Below are positions 9,501-19,441 of a stretch of DNA of 64,000 nt, one piece after another; the stretch's first letter is position 1, and each line of letters starts with the position of its first letter. This DNA comes from Shewanella glacialipiscicola. GTDB taxonomy: Bacteria; Pseudomonadota; Gammaproteobacteria; Enterobacterales; Shewanellaceae. A program made the translations under genes and the position numbers. Below the pieces are notes generated by a model that saw nothing but the letters and a program-made list of their open reading frames with translations, made no database searches and was not told where the DNA came from. Location of the stretch: positions 30,344 through 94,343 of the forward strand of contig NZ_JAKILU010000016.1 in the NCBI RefSeq assembly GCF_023283485.1, written 5' to 3'.

Positions 9501-9528
9501 AAAAAGGATGGGTAACCATCCTTTTTTG
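9501..9528 (+). terminator. Terminator of exeM
   Basis: AAAAAGGATGG, 4-nt loop, CCATCCTTTTTTG. A second inverted repeat (GCTCACAA / TTGTGAGC, 9467-9489) precedes it. Confidence 0.85.
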
Positions 9529-9667
9529 TGGTTGTTATTAAATGGGGTATTTTTAGGTGGTAGTCATTTTTGAGCATAAGTTAATAACCTGAGTATTAAG
9601 TAAACTAGTTGAACTTGATTTACTTCGCAGTAAACTGCAGATTGGTGTTATTGATTAGGAAGTTATA

Positions 9668-10105
9668 ATGAGTATTTGGTTCAGACCCATCACTTTAGAA
9701 GATTGTGTGCGTTTAGATGCAGGTATGGGCGGTAAAGGCACATTAATGCAAACCTTAGGGATAGAGATTAGTGAGATTGGCGACGATTATTTAAAGGCAA
9801 CGATGCCAGCCGGTCCTGCGGTACATAATCCTTTGGGCATAGTGCATGGCGGTGCGAATGTCGCACTTGCCGAAACTGTTGCCAGTTATGCTGCAAATTT
9901 TGCGGTGGATTTTGAACAATATTACTGTGTTGGACAAGAGATTAACGCCAACCATCTACGGGCTTCCCGTAATGGCGTGTTAACAGCTACAGCTAAGCCT
10001 ATCCATCTGGGTAAACGCAGTTCAGTATGGGAAATTGTAATCCACAACAGTGCGGGTGAACTGACCTGTATTTCTCGGATGACAGCAGCGGTCGTTAAAC
10101 GCTAA
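9668..10105 (+). CDS. menI: Hotdog-fold thioesterase, MenI/YdiI-like (DHNA-CoA hydrolase)
   Basis: 145-residue single hotdog domain. It resembles E. coli YdiI/MenI along its length: start SIWFRPITLE, IGDDYLKATMP, HGGANVALAETVASYA with the catalytic glutamate, VGQEINANHLR, HLGKRSSVWEI. MenI hydrolyses 1,4-dihydroxy-2-naphthoyl-CoA in menaquinone synthesis. This fits an organism that respires anaerobically, but the subfamily also acts on other acyl-CoAs. It is not in a men operon. The neighbouring small membrane protein is on the same strand 82 nt downstream. Confidence 0.75.
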   Translation: MSIWFRPITLEDCVRLDAGMGGKGTLMQTLGIEISEIGDDYLKATMPAGPAVHNPLGIVHGGANVALAETVASYAANFAVDFEQYYCVGQEINANHLRASRNGVLTATAKPIHLGKRSSVWEIVIHNSAGELTCISRMTAAVVKR

Positions 10106-10187
10106 ATGCAATAGGCTAGCCTATTTCCAGTCGTGTAAGTAGCGTATCAATCGTTTGATTTAAATAACATATGATTAAGGATTAGCT

Positions 10188-10430
10188 ATGGATAATGCAA
10201 CAATTTGGGAATGGGTTGGTTATTTAGCCTCGGTAGTCGTGGCGATTTCGCTGATGATGTCAAACATCAAAAAGTTACGCTGGTGGAATCTCATCGGCGC
10301 GGCCTTATTTGTGGCGTATGGTATTGCAATTAGTGCTTATCCTGTTGCCTTAGTTAACTTTTTTATCGTATTAATTGACGCTTATTATTTGATTAAGCTT
10401 TACCGCGAAGCCGATTCACCCGCCCATTAG
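10188..10430 (+). CDS. Small inner-membrane protein, YgjV-like
   Basis: 80-residue protein with about three predicted membrane helices (WVGYLASVVVAISLMM, WNLIGAALFVAYGIAI, VALVNFFIVLIDAYYLI) and basic loops. The pattern resembles the YgjV/YgjV-like family of short inner-membrane proteins of unknown function. An AAGGAT Shine-Dalgarno lies upstream. No functional residue can be named. Confidence 0.65.
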   Translation: MDNATIWEWVGYLASVVVAISLMMSNIKKLRWWNLIGAALFVAYGIAISAYPVALVNFFIVLIDAYYLIKLYREADSPAH

Positions 10431-10675
10431 CCCCAATATATTACCTTCTGTTTGCTCGTATCTAACAGCCCCCTTTGATTTTCGATAGCAGCTTTAATAA
10501 TGCCGTCTATCGCAGGTCATGGCTGTTTAGCCTACGCCATTGTTCAATTATCTTGTTGCACTACCGCTAATCTTATTTACAGATTGAGCGAATCTAATTT
10601 AATCGCTTTCTTGTTTTGTGGTGATTGTCTATTCTTGCTCTATAGGCAACATGTCATCCGCCAAGGAGATAAGCC

Positions 10676-10729
10676 ATGGCTACCATTTATGATCTAATTG
10701 AAACGTGGTTAATTACCCATCAAGACTAA
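10676..10729 (+). CDS. 17-codon ORF directly upstream of catalase
   Basis: ATG at 10676 opens an ORF encoding MATIYDLIETWLITHQD, preceded by a near-ideal AAGGAGAT 6 nt upstream. It ends 10 nt before the catalase start. It has no family I recognise. The ribosome-binding site is stronger than that of the catalase itself, so this may be a leader peptide or a small protein translationally coupled to the catalase. Confidence 0.45.
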   Translation: MATIYDLIETWLITHQD

Positions 10730-10739
10730 GGAATAAGAT

Positions 10740-12215
10740 ATGAGTCAACAGAATTTAGCAAGTCAATACTTAACGAGCCAAAACGGTGCACCTGTCGCTG
10801 ATGACCAAAACTCATTGTCAGCGGGCGAACGCGGTCCTTTATTATTACAAGATTGGCATCTGATTGAAAAATTAGCCCATTTTAACCGTGAACGTATTCC
10901 TGAGCGCATCGTGCATGCTAAAGGTACCGGTGTTTACGGCACGTTTACCCTGACCAAAGAGTTAAGTGATTTTACCATTGCCGACCATTTCAATGGTGTG
11001 GGCAAGCAAACTGAAACCTTTATGCGTTTCTCTACCGTAGGCGGTGAAATGGGTTCGGCCGATGCCGAACGTGATCCACGTGGCTTTGGTCTGCGCTTTT
11101 ATACCACTCGCGGTAATCACGATATTGTAGGTAACAATACGCCGACGTTTTTTATTCGTGATGGCATAAAGTTTCCTGATTTTATTCACACGCAAAAACG
11201 TAATCCGCAGACCAACTTAAAAGATCCACAGGCCATGTGGGACTTTTGGTCGCTAAACCCTGAAGCTATGCATCAAGTGACTATTTTGATGTCGGATCGC
11301 GGTATTCCGGCCAACTACCGTCAGATGCACGGTTATGGTTCACACACGTTCTCGCTATGGAATGCTAAGGGTGAGCGTTTTTGGGTGAAGTTTCACTTTA
11401 AATCTCAGCAAGGCGTGGTCAATTTAACCAATGAACAGGCAGATAAATTAAAAGGTATCGACCCTGATTCATCACAGCGCGATATGGTTGTGGCGATTAC
11501 TGATGGTAATTTCCCGCGCTGGAGTGTCAATGTTCAGATTATGCCCGAGGCAGATGCGAATACTTACGCGATTAATCCATTTGATTTAACTAAGGTTTGG
11601 CCGCATAGCGACTATCCCCTGATTGAGATTGGTGTGTTAGAACTGAATCGACTGCCACAAAACTACTTTGCTGAAGTTGAGCAAGTGGCATTGGCACCGA
11701 GCAATTTAGTGCCCGGCGTAGGCGCTTCGCCAGATAAGATGTTACAAGCGCGTTTATTTGCCTATGCTGATGCTCAGCGTTACCGTATTGGCGCTAATTA
11801 CAACCAGTTACCGGTAAACTGTCCACACGCAGCTAAGGCAAATCATCATCAACGTGGCGGCGCAATGGCAGGTACACAATGCCCGTTTAGCCATAGTCAA
11901 ACCGGTGGTGATGCCAGTGCCAATTATGGCCCGAACAGTACCCCATCAGCCTTAATTGAGCCGGTTAACTTTACAGAGCCACCACTTCGATTAGAAGGTG
12001 AGGCTGCGCGTTATAGTCGTTATAACCAAGACGATTACACTCAGGCGGGTAATTTGTATCGAATCTTTAGTGAAGATGAGAAAGCACGCTTAGTGGCTAC
12101 GATTTCAGGTTCCCTGTGCCAGGCGAGTTTAGATGTGCAGCAACGCATGGTAGGGCATTTCACCCAAGCCGATGCTGATTACGGCCAAAGTATAAAGCAA
12201 GCGTTAGGTTTATAG
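10740..12215 (+). CDS. Monofunctional haem catalase, small-subunit clade
   Basis: 491-residue catalase that disproportionates hydrogen peroxide. Visible hallmarks: the active-site region RIVHAKGTGVYG with the distal histidine, FSTVGGEMGSADAERDPRGFG, and the proximal haem tyrosine in RLFAYADAQRYRIG near residue 340. Length fits the small-subunit (clade 3) group of about 480-500 residues. It is likely KatB/KatA-type; the exact subgroup symbol cannot be assigned from sequence reading alone. A 17-codon ORF precedes it, and it ends at a clear terminator. Confidence 0.92.
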   Translation: MSQQNLASQYLTSQNGAPVADDQNSLSAGERGPLLLQDWHLIEKLAHFNRERIPERIVHAKGTGVYGTFTLTKELSDFTIADHFNGVGKQTETFMRFSTVGGEMGSADAERDPRGFGLRFYTTRGNHDIVGNNTPTFFIRDGIKFPDFIHTQKRNPQTNLKDPQAMWDFWSLNPEAMHQVTILMSDRGIPANYRQMHGYGSHTFSLWNAKGERFWVKFHFKSQQGVVNLTNEQADKLKGIDPDSSQRDMVVAITDGNFPRWSVNVQIMPEADANTYAINPFDLTKVWPHSDYPLIEIGVLELNRLPQNYFAEVEQVALAPSNLVPGVGASPDKMLQARLFAYADAQRYRIGANYNQLPVNCPHAAKANHHQRGGAMAGTQCPFSHSQTGGDASANYGPNSTPSALIEPVNFTEPPLRLEGEAARYSRYNQDDYTQAGNLYRIFSEDEKARLVATISGSLCQASLDVQQRMVGHFTQADADYGQSIKQALGL

Positions 12216-12248
12216 AGTATTAGTCATACTTATATAATGGCTTAAATG

Positions 12249-12283
12249 AAAAAACCGAGGTGATATTCACTCTCGGTTTTTTA
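12249..12283 (+). terminator. Terminator of catalase gene
   Basis: AAAACCGAG and CTCGGTTTT stem, then TTT. The A-run on the left also allows function for the convergent norW side. Confidence 0.8.
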
Positions 12284-12364
12284 CCTTTAAATAGCGTTCA
12301 TTCGTTGATTAATAGGCAAGTAACGTCTAAATCAATGTCAAATTAGGTAATGCCAACGCCATCA

Positions 12365-13531
12365 TTAAGCTGCCGCGAGCACAGTATTCGGGCTATTGAG
12401 TTGCTTTAATAATCCAAAAGCTTGTTTCATTTTATCTTCTGTTACGATAAATCCGAGTAATATTTCATCTGCATCTAATGCTTTAATACAGGTGCCTTGG
12501 GCATCAATATCGACGCGCCAGCGGTGAACGTTACTAACCGTAATACCGCCTAATTGCATCGGTAATAAGGGAGTTTTTACTTTAACAAGCATCGCAGGGA
12601 AATTCACCGCAGTGGCTTGATTTAACAAGGTGCTTGCCAGTGCGTTGGCACTCAGTAATGCTGGTTGCAAATAGGCCATGCTTTGACCATTGATGTGAGC
12701 ACAGTCTCCTAGTGCATAAATATCGCTATCACTTGTTTGTAAGTACTCATTAACTATGATGCCTTTATTGACCTCAAGACCCGCATTTTGCGCAAGTTGG
12801 CTGTTAGGTATTAGGCCTGCTGCGCAGATCACCGCATCACAAGTAAAGTGCAGGTCGTTATCGAGACTTACAGCAATACAGCTATCTTGGTGTTGCAGTT
12901 GACTTACCCGAGTTTGTAATTGCACGGTTACCCCTTGCTTGGCTAACACCGCAGCAAGTTTTTGGCTTAGCATTTCAGGCAATAAGTTTGCCATTAGGCT
13001 TGCCTGCGGGTCGACTAAAAAGACCTGTTTACCCGCAGTCGCTAGATCCATTGCTAACTCAACCCCGACTAACCCCGCACCGATAACGAGTACTTTTGCT
13101 GCACTACGTATATTGGCTTGGCAGGCTTGATACTCGCTTAAGCTGTTAAATGTATGAATAGCATTAATGGCATCGCCACTCATTTTAGGAATAAAAGGCC
13201 GTGCGCCTGTAGCGAGCACTAACTTCTCATAGGCGACTTCGCGGCCCTGAGTGCAAAAGACCACTTTGCGATCTTTGTCTATGTGAGTGACTTCACTGTG
13301 ATTGATCAAATCAATTTGTTGTTCTTTAGCAAACTCTGCGGCCGTTAATTTAATCAGATCTGCCGCCATTTGCTGGCGACTAAATACATGGCTTAAATCT
13401 GGTTTATGATATTCATCACCCGAGTCAGCGGTAATCAAGGTAATAGCCTGCTCAGTGTTTAATCGGCGCAGCGTTTTCACTAATTGATACGCCGCAAAAC
13501 CACTACCAATAATGACGATAGGTCTAGGCAT
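12365..13531 (-). CDS. norW: NADH:flavorubredoxin reductase
   Basis: 388-residue FAD/NAD(P)-binding oxidoreductase that passes electrons from NADH to the rubredoxin domain of NorV. The N-terminal FAD motif is [15 protein letters not shown], the NAD-binding motif is [18 protein letters not shown] near residue 145, and [11 protein letters not shown] near residue 270 is the second FAD motif. It overlaps the end of norV by 8 bases, so the two are translationally coupled. Family similarity to rubredoxin reductases plus the position after norV supports the assignment. Confidence 0.9.
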   Translation of the reverse strand: MPRPIVIIGSGFAAYQLVKTLRRLNTEQAITLITADSGDEYHKPDLSHVFSRQQMAADLIKLTAAEFAKEQQIDLINHSEVTHIDKDRKVVFCTQGREVAYEKLVLATGARPFIPKMSGDAINAIHTFNSLSEYQACQANIRSAAKVLVIGAGLVGVELAMDLATAGKQVFLVDPQASLMANLLPEMLSQKLAAVLAKQGVTVQLQTRVSQLQHQDSCIAVSLDNDLHFTCDAVICAAGLIPNSQLAQNAGLEVNKGIIVNEYLQTSDSDIYALGDCAHINGQSMAYLQPALLSANALASTLLNQATAVNFPAMLVKVKTPLLPMQLGGITVSNVHRWRVDIDAQGTCIKALDADEILLGFIVTEDKMKQAFGLLKQLNSPNTVLAAA

Positions 13532-15032
13532 GATTCACCTCACTTTTCTTTACCGCAAAGACGCTTTTACCAAGACCACATTCAGGGCAGAGGAAGTCAT
13601 CAGCCACTTGTGCCCAAGGTGTCCCAGCCGCAATATCCTGATTGGGCTCACCGTCTTTAGGGTCGTAAACCCATTGGCAAACAGTACAAATCATAGATTG
13701 TGCATCATCCACTACAAGGCTTGCATTTTTTGCTGGCGCTGGCGTAATGGCAGGTGCTGCGTTTTGATTAACGGCTTGACTAGGTTTAGACATAACCTGA
13801 TTGATAATCGAGCGACTATTTGCGCTGTCGAGTGGGCGCAATGCCCATTCTTTGGCAATACGTTGTCCGTGTTGACGGCACTCTTGCATCGCGTCACGAT
13901 CAGGGCGCCATTTAACTTTTAAGCCGACAGAGGTTTCAAATCCAGCATCCATTAAACGGGTATGAATTCTATCGACAGCGCCACCATTCCAGCCATAACT
14001 ACCGAAAGCTGCGGCTTTTTTATTACGAAAGCGTAAGCCAGTGATTTCTTCTAACATAGCGGCAATTTTAGGCATCATCACGTTATTCATAGTGGATGAG
14101 CCCACCAAAATACCTTTAGATCTAAATGCTTGCGCTAGAATTTCATTCTTGTCATGGCGGGCAACGTTATATACTTTTACTGCAACATTTGGGTCAACAT
14201 CATGAATGCCTTGGGCAATGCCATCTGCCATCATGCGGGTGTTGTTTGACATAGAATCGTAGAAAATAGTGATGCGATCTTCTTGATAAGCATCAGCCCA
14301 AGCCAAATACTGGTGAATAATTTGCGCAGGATTGTCGCGCCACACAATACCGTGGGCTGTCGCAATCATATCTACTGGTAAATTAAAGCTTAATACTTCG
14401 TGAATTTTAGCGGTTACTAGGCTGCTAAATGGCGTTAAAATATTGGCATAGTAACGTAGGCATTGTTCCATCAATTCATTTTGATCGACTTCATCGTTAA
14501 AAAGACGCTCATCACAATAATGTTGACCAAAGGCATCATTACTAAACAAAACCGCATCTTCAGTCAGATACGTCATCATGCTATCAGGCCAATGCAGCAT
14601 TGGCGCTTCAATAAAAATCAGTTGCTTACCATTACCAACATCGAGACTGTCGCCAGTTTTAACGGTAATGAAATTCCATTCTGGATGGTGATGGTGACCT
14701 ACGATAGAGTCGACAGCATTTTCAGTGCAATAAATCGGTGTATTAGGGATTTTGGCCATGAGAGCCGTCAGCGCGCCGGAGTGATCTTCTTCGGCATGGT
14801 TCATCACAATATAATCGATATCGTTTAAATCAATTTCAGCTTCAAGGTTTTGTAAGAATTGCTGACTAAAGCGATGATCAACCGTATCAATTAGCACGGT
14901 TTTTTCTTCACGGATCAGGTAACTGTTGTAGCTAGTACCTTTGGTAATTTTATATTCAGTGCCATGAAAATCTTGAACTTCCCAATCGCGTTGACCAACC
15001 CAGTGGATATTGTTTTTTACATGAATTGTCAT
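13524..15032 (-). CDS. norV: Anaerobic nitric oxide reductase flavorubredoxin
   Basis: 502-residue flavo-diiron NO reductase that reduces NO to N2O in the cytoplasm under anoxia. The beta-lactamase-like domain has the diiron ligands HAEEDHSG near residue 80 and the later histidines. The flavodoxin domain (about 255-400) has [16 protein letters not shown] for FMN. A C-terminal rubredoxin domain (about 450-495) has CTVCQWVYD and CPECGLG. A linker rich in alanine and proline joins flavodoxin and rubredoxin. It is transcribed from a sigma-54 promoter and regulated by divergent norR; norW follows with overlap. Confidence 0.95.
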   Translation of the reverse strand: MTIHVKNNIHWVGQRDWEVQDFHGTEYKITKGTSYNSYLIREEKTVLIDTVDHRFSQQFLQNLEAEIDLNDIDYIVMNHAEEDHSGALTALMAKIPNTPIYCTENAVDSIVGHHHHPEWNFITVKTGDSLDVGNGKQLIFIEAPMLHWPDSMMTYLTEDAVLFSNDAFGQHYCDERLFNDEVDQNELMEQCLRYYANILTPFSSLVTAKIHEVLSFNLPVDMIATAHGIVWRDNPAQIIHQYLAWADAYQEDRITIFYDSMSNNTRMMADGIAQGIHDVDPNVAVKVYNVARHDKNEILAQAFRSKGILVGSSTMNNVMMPKIAAMLEEITGLRFRNKKAAAFGSYGWNGGAVDRIHTRLMDAGFETSVGLKVKWRPDRDAMQECRQHGQRIAKEWALRPLDSANSRSIINQVMSKPSQAVNQNAAPAITPAPAKNASLVVDDAQSMICTVCQWVYDPKDGEPNQDIAAGTPWAQVADDFLCPECGLGKSVFAVKKSEVNHA

Positions 15033-15114
15033 AAATACACCTATTAGATAAGAAAGATACGTTAGAGGATCAGTATGTTATAGCCGCGGCTTAACTCTCT
15101 GCTTCCCTTAAGAC

Positions 15115-15131
15115 TGCACTTCCCATGCCAA
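15115..15131 (-). promoter_or_regulatory. Sigma-54 promoter of norVW
   Basis: Minus-strand sequence TTGGCATGGGAAGTGCA matches the -24/-12 consensus (TTGGCACG-N4-TTGCW) with GG and GC 10 nt apart. It lies about 83 nt upstream of the norV start, as expected for a NorR-activated promoter. Confidence 0.85.
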
Positions 15132-15183
15132 ATTTGTAATCAATTGAAAATTATTGATTTTATATTTAAAGCAAAATATAAAT

Positions 15184-15238
15184 GTCATTATGACTGTCTA
15201 TAGCAGTATCATAATGACAGTCTATATTGTCATTATGA
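15184..15238. promoter_or_regulatory. Three NorR enhancer sites between norV and norR
   Basis: Three copies of the core GTCATTATGA, at 15184-15194 (GT-N7-AC complete), 15209-15218 (opposite orientation) and 15229-15238. NorR is known to bind GT-N7-AC sites in sets of three upstream of norVW. They lie 50-125 bp upstream of the sigma-54 promoter and immediately before the chosen norR start. Confidence 0.8.
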
Positions 15239-15255
15239 TACTGCGAGCCATCAAT

Positions 15256-16863
15256 ATGTATGTTCAAGCCGATCTCACCCAACTTGCCTTAGATTTAACG
15301 ATTGGTCTTTCAGCCCAGGATAGATTCGAGCGCCTGCTTGCCGTTGTTAGGCGACGGGTCAATTGTGATGCCGCGGCATTATTGGTTTTTAAGGATCAAC
15401 AATTTGTACCGTTAGCGATTGATGGTTTATTTACTGAGGTGTTAGGGCGGCGATTTAAAATTAGCGAACACCCAAGGTTAGAAGCCATTGCCCGTGCGGG
15501 TGATGTGGTGCGCTTTCCTTCGGATAGCCAACTACCTGATCCATATGATGGTTTAATCCCTAATCATAGCGATAACTTACAGGTACATGCGTGTATTGGC
15601 TTACCGTTAATCGCCCATGATCGCTTGATTGGTGCATTAACTATCGACGGTTTTAATCCACAGCAGTTTGATAGTTTTAGTGATAGCGAACTGCGAGTGA
15701 TCAGTGCACTTGCCGCAGCCAGCTTAAATACGGCTTTGTTAATGCAAAAGCTAGAATCCCAAGTCGTGGAAGTATCAAGCGATACCGAAGTGTTAAATCG
15801 CCATGCTAGTCAGCAGGAGATTATTGGGCAATCGACTGAGATCCAATCGTTAAAACAACAGATTAGCGCGGTAGCCAACACCGATTTATCGGTTTTAATC
15901 ACCGGTGAAACCGGAGTGGGTAAAGAGTTAGTCGCAGCGGCGATACATAATCAGTCGACGCGAGCCGATAAGCCCCTTATCTATTTAAATTGTGCAGCAC
16001 TGCCAGAATCCGTTGCTGAAAGTGAACTCTTTGGGCATGTCAAAGGCGCGTTTACTGGTGCGATTAGTCACAGACAAGGCAAGTTTGAATTAGCCAATAA
16101 TGGCACTTTATTTTTAGATGAAATCGGCGAGTTACCCTTAAGCTTGCAAGCTAAGTTATTGAGGGTTTTACAATTTGGTGAATTACAGCGGGTAGGCAGC
16201 GATAAGAGTCTAAAAGTAAATACTCGGATTATTACGGCAACTAATCGTATTTTACATCAAGAGGCGACAGAGGGCCGCTTTCGCTTTGATCTCTATCATC
16301 GTTTAAGTGTGTTTCCTATTCATGTTCCGCCATTGAGGGAGCGTGGCCGAGATATTGTGCTACTCACAGGTTTTTTTCTGGAACGCTGTAAGACGAAGTT
16401 GGGGCTCACCCATGTGAGTATCACGCCATCAGCGCAGCAGTTATTAGAGCAATATGCGTGGCCGGGTAATGTGCGCGAATTAGAGCATGCAATACACAGG
16501 GCGGCAGTGTTAGCCAAAGCCGAACTAAAAACAGCGTATATCAGCTTAAGTGATAAACATTTTCAGTTTGATCCTGTGGTTACTCAACCCCAAGTTAATG
16601 TGAGTAATGATCCCGCGGTGCAAGTCGTGCCCGTGGTGCAAGCCATTGAAGCCCCATCTGCAATAGCGGCCGAATTTCGCGAATCGTCATTATTAGATAC
16701 CACAATACTAGGGCTTAAGGCATCAACAGAGGCTTATCAGCGTCAACTTATCCGTCAAGTTTTAGCTGCCAATCAACAAAATTGGGCTGTGTGCGCCAGA
16801 GTTTTGCAAGTCGATACCGGTAATTTGCATCGACTCGCAAAGCGGTTAGGTCTGAAAACGTAA
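15256..16863 (+). CDS. norR: NO-responsive sigma-54 activator NorR
   Basis: 535-residue enhancer-binding protein. An N-terminal GAF domain senses NO through a non-haem iron. The AAA+ domain (about 195-430) has Walker A GETGVGKE, the sigma-54 contact loop as GAFTGA, and [11 protein letters not shown]. The C-terminal Fis-type helix-turn-helix ends [11 protein letters not shown]. Start ATG 15256 ([14 protein letters not shown]) aligns with the N-terminus of E. coli NorR; the in-frame extension back to 15154 would translate the NorR binding sites and is rejected. No strong Shine-Dalgarno is seen, which fits low expression. Divergent from norVW. Confidence 0.93.
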   Translation: MYVQADLTQLALDLTIGLSAQDRFERLLAVVRRRVNCDAAALLVFKDQQFVPLAIDGLFTEVLGRRFKISEHPRLEAIARAGDVVRFPSDSQLPDPYDGLIPNHSDNLQVHACIGLPLIAHDRLIGALTIDGFNPQQFDSFSDSELRVISALAAASLNTALLMQKLESQVVEVSSDTEVLNRHASQQEIIGQSTEIQSLKQQISAVANTDLSVLITGETGVGKELVAAAIHNQSTRADKPLIYLNCAALPESVAESELFGHVKGAFTGAISHRQGKFELANNGTLFLDEIGELPLSLQAKLLRVLQFGELQRVGSDKSLKVNTRIITATNRILHQEATEGRFRFDLYHRLSVFPIHVPPLRERGRDIVLLTGFFLERCKTKLGLTHVSITPSAQQLLEQYAWPGNVRELEHAIHRAAVLAKAELKTAYISLSDKHFQFDPVVTQPQVNVSNDPAVQVVPVVQAIEAPSAIAAEFRESSLLDTTILGLKASTEAYQRQLIRQVLAANQQNWAVCARVLQVDTGNLHRLAKRLGLKT

Positions 16864-16866
16864 AAA

Positions 16867-16895
16867 GTAAATGGTGATGTTTTATCTCCATTTAC
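16867..16895. terminator. Convergent terminator between norR and the manganese exporter gene
   Basis: GTAAATGG and CCATTTAC form an 8-bp stem flanked by A-rich and T-rich sequence; it sits between two convergent genes and could serve both. Confidence 0.55.
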
Positions 16896-16911
16896 TTACA
16901 TTGTGCCGTTC

Positions 16912-17466
16912 TTAGAGAAACAAGGTCGCTACCCCTAATAAAGCAAATAACATCGCGCAGCCACGGTGTATCCATAGCATGGGTAATTTATCGGCGCTGA
17001 AATGCCCCACAATCACTACCGGTACGTTAGCAAGCAACATACCTAAGGTTGTACCAGCAACCACCATAGTTAATGAATCGTATTTTGCGGCTAACACTAT
17101 CGTGGCGATTTGTGTTTTATCGCCCATCTCGGCGATAAAAAATAGGATAAAGGTGGCTAAAAATGGGCCCATCTTATAAAAACGGCTCTCTTTTACATCG
17201 ATTTTGTCGGGGATTAATACCCAAAGGGCGATGGCAAAAAACGATGCGGCAACTAAATAACGTGCGACATCGGGGCTGACCCAGTTGATCGCCCATTGGC
17301 CAAGCCAAGCGGCGGAAAAATGGTTAATTAGAGTCGATAAAAACATGCCTAAAATAATCGCAGTTTTATTTTTAAATCTCGCGGCTAGTATAAGGGCAAG
17401 CAGTTGGGTTTTATCACCAATTTCGGCAATGGCAACCGTAAAGGTTGAGGATAGTAGGGCTTCCAA
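16912..17466 (-). CDS. mneA: UPF0016/GDT1 family manganese exporter, MneA-like
   Basis: 184-residue inner-membrane cation exporter with about six helices. Two E-x-G-D-K-T motifs are visible (AEIGDKTQ near residue 14 and AEMGDKTQ near residue 115), the signature of the UPF0016/TMEM165 family. Bacterial members (MneA) export Mn2+. The start is TTG at 17466, with AAGG 7 nt upstream, placed directly after the expression platform of a yybP-ykoY riboswitch. That riboswitch strongly supports manganese as the substrate. Confidence 0.9.
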   Translation of the reverse strand: MEALLSSTFTVAIAEIGDKTQLLALILAARFKNKTAIILGMFLSTLINHFSAAWLGQWAINWVSPDVARYLVAASFFAIALWVLIPDKIDVKESRFYKMGPFLATFILFFIAEMGDKTQIATIVLAAKYDSLTMVVAGTTLGMLLANVPVVIVGHFSADKLPMLWIHRGCAMLFALLGVATLFL

Positions 17467-17479
17467 GTGTGATCCTTTA

Positions 17480-17651
17480 GGGGTGGTTAAGACATAAGCA
17501 CAACAAACCGTCCACCCCTAGGTGCAGTTATTGTGCTCAGGTCTTGCCGGGCAAATCGATGATTTGCTGTGAACACCATGGCGTATGGCCAAGTATGTTG
17601 ATGTTCACCCTAGATGACGATGGCTCGAAATCCAGTTAGCTACTCCCCCGA
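17480..17651 (-). ncRNA. yybP-ykoY manganese riboswitch
   Basis: Read on the minus strand from about 17651: GGGGGAGTAG (17649-17640), then GGGTGAACATCAAC with a GGCC/TTGGC-type stem, then GCAAGACCTGAGCACAATAA, then GCACCTAGGGGTGG. These are conserved segments of the Mn2+-sensing yybP-ykoY class. AGGGGTGG (from 17519) can pair perfectly with CCACCCCT ending next to the AAAGGATC Shine-Dalgarno of the exporter. The expression platform therefore probably controls translation. Boundaries are approximate. Confidence 0.88.
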
Positions 17652-17663
17652 AGCGAGGCGGGC

Positions 17664-17691
17664 ATTATACCTAAGTGAAACGCGCTTTCAA
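17664..17691 (-). promoter_or_regulatory. Sigma-70 promoter of the manganese riboswitch-mneA transcript
   Basis: On the minus strand TTGAAA (17691-17686), 16-nt spacer and TATAAT (17669-17664) lie about 7 nt before the predicted riboswitch start. Confidence 0.75.
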
Positions 17692-18127
17692 GCGGAAGCG
17701 GATGAAAGTGGGTTAAATGAAGGCAAGTTTGTATTTTTTCGTTTATCGCCTCGCTATAAGCTTGTTACTGTATTTAACGCCATTCATCTTTGTTCACAAC
17801 TGGCTTGCCCACTGGGTTTGGCTCTGTTAATGTCCCAAACAATCTATTTAATCGATATCGTTATCGGTTTGTTAATTGGATAATCACCATTGAAACTCAT
17901 GCCATTTTTCAGCGCTCGATTTAGTTAGCCTCAATGGCGACTGGATTGAAACATTCACAGCTATTGGGGCCAATTGATCCGTTATGCACAGATCCGCTTG
18001 GATGCTTTAGGTGATATGTCGCTTAGTTTGTTTTAAGGCATAGAGTTTATCGGTTCAAATCTTACTGAGATAACACTCAACTAAAATTTAAATAAAATAA
18101 TAATTAATCATTGAACAGGACTATTGT
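17692..18127. other. Intergenic region before the amino acid permease
   Basis: About 430 bp between the mneA promoter and the permease start. The longest frame here overlaps the riboswitch and is not credible. I see no TyrR box and no obvious small gene. Confidence 0.4.
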
Positions 18128-19315
18128 GTGAATCCAAAAATGTTAGGTTCAGTCGCCATTGTTGCCGGAACGGCCATTGGCGCAGGTATGTTAGCTTTAC
18201 CTCTTGCGACTGCAGCCTTAGGTATTATTCCGGCGTTAGTATTACTGGTCGTTATTTGGGGCGTATCTGCCTATACCTCATTGCTCATGCTTGAAATTAA
18301 CTTACGTACTGGTGTAGGTGATAATTTGCATGTTATTACCGGTAAATTACTGGGTAAAAAAGGCCAGATAATTCAAGGCGCTTCTTTTTTAAGTTTATTA
18401 TTTGCTTTGACAGCGGCTTATCTCACGGGTGGGTCATCGCTATTAGTGCTTAAAGCGAAAAATATGTTTGATATCGCACTTGATAATCAAGCGGCAGTAT
18501 TGATATTCACCTTAGTGCTTGGCGGGTTTGCGGCGCTCGGTGTGGCTTGGGTTGATAAAGTTTCACGTTTCTTATTTTCGTTGATGATTCTATTGCTGGT
18601 GGTCGTCGTATTATTTTTATTGCCTGAAGTCAGTATTGCCAGCATGGCAACAGGCGCTATTGCCGAGTCGATGACCAGCAGCTGGATGGCGGCGATTCCA
18701 GTGGTATTTACCTCTTTTGGTTTCCACGTTTGTATTGCGACGTTAGTGCGCTATCTCGATGGTGATGCGGTATCTCTGCGTAAAGTATTATTAATTGGTT
18801 CGACCATTCCGTTGGTGTGTTATGTGCTTTGGTTATTGGTGACGTTAGGCACAGTGGGAGGGTATGACATTAATGGATTTGAAGGTTCATTACCTATGCT
18901 TATCACCGCATTGCAAGAGATTGCCCATACGCCTTGGATCAGCAAATGTATCTCGTTATTTGCTGATTTAGCGCTAGTGACCTCATTTCTTGGGGTGACC
19001 TTAAGCTTGTATGATTTTGTCGCCGAGTTGACCCGCGCTAAAGAAACATTTGTAGGCCGGATTCAGACTTGGCTATTAACCTTTGTTCCGCCAGTATTGT
19101 GTGCCTTGTATCTACCAGAAGGTTTTGTAGCAGTGCTCGGATTTGCTGCTGTGCCATTGGTGGTGATGATTATCTTTTTACCTATTGTGATGGCGCTGCG
19201 ACAACGTCAATTACAACTGGGCGGTTATCAAGTGTCTGGTGGTGTAGGTGCGTTAGCCTTGGCAGGTTTATTGGGCGCCGTGATTATTGGTGCCCAGCTA
19301 TTTGTTGCTATCTAA
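18128..19315 (+). CDS. Aromatic amino acid permease, TyrP/Mtr (HAAAP) family
   Basis: 395-residue secondary transporter with about 11 predicted membrane helices, importing tyrosine or tryptophan with protons. The start of the protein, LGSVAIVAGTAIGAGMLALP, is the typical first helix of the HAAAP family, and SFGFHVCIATLVRYL near residue 200 is also typical. TyrP and Mtr cannot be told apart by eye. The GTG start follows an AGGA Shine-Dalgarno. The gene appears monocistronic, ending at a terminator 130 nt downstream. Confidence 0.85.
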   Translation: MNPKMLGSVAIVAGTAIGAGMLALPLATAALGIIPALVLLVVIWGVSAYTSLLMLEINLRTGVGDNLHVITGKLLGKKGQIIQGASFLSLLFALTAAYLTGGSSLLVLKAKNMFDIALDNQAAVLIFTLVLGGFAALGVAWVDKVSRFLFSLMILLLVVVVLFLLPEVSIASMATGAIAESMTSSWMAAIPVVFTSFGFHVCIATLVRYLDGDAVSLRKVLLIGSTIPLVCYVLWLLVTLGTVGGYDINGFEGSLPMLITALQEIAHTPWISKCISLFADLALVTSFLGVTLSLYDFVAELTRAKETFVGRIQTWLLTFVPPVLCALYLPEGFVAVLGFAAVPLVVMIIFLPIVMALRQRQLQLGGYQVSGGVGALALAGLLGAVIIGAQLFVAI

Positions 19316-19441
19316 CTGGTTGTCATTAATTGGCGATTAGAAGAAGTAGCTTTAGCGAATGCCATCAGGTAACTTTGATGAGATGTATTTGCTTTGTAAG
19401 CGAATTTGTCTGAGTCTGTTATAGCGTGTGCTCAATGTGAT

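Noticed and set aside
10484..10515. OxyR-like GATAG...CTATC arrangement upstream of the catalase
   Set aside because: Spacing and orientation of the tetranucleotides do not fit the OxyR consensus.
10500..10697. 65-codon frame before the catalase
   Set aside because: No Shine-Dalgarno, low-complexity composition, overlaps the better supported 17-codon ORF.
17614..17883. 89-codon plus-strand frame
   Set aside because: It begins inside the yybP-ykoY aptamer on the opposite strand and has no ribosome-binding site or family resemblance.
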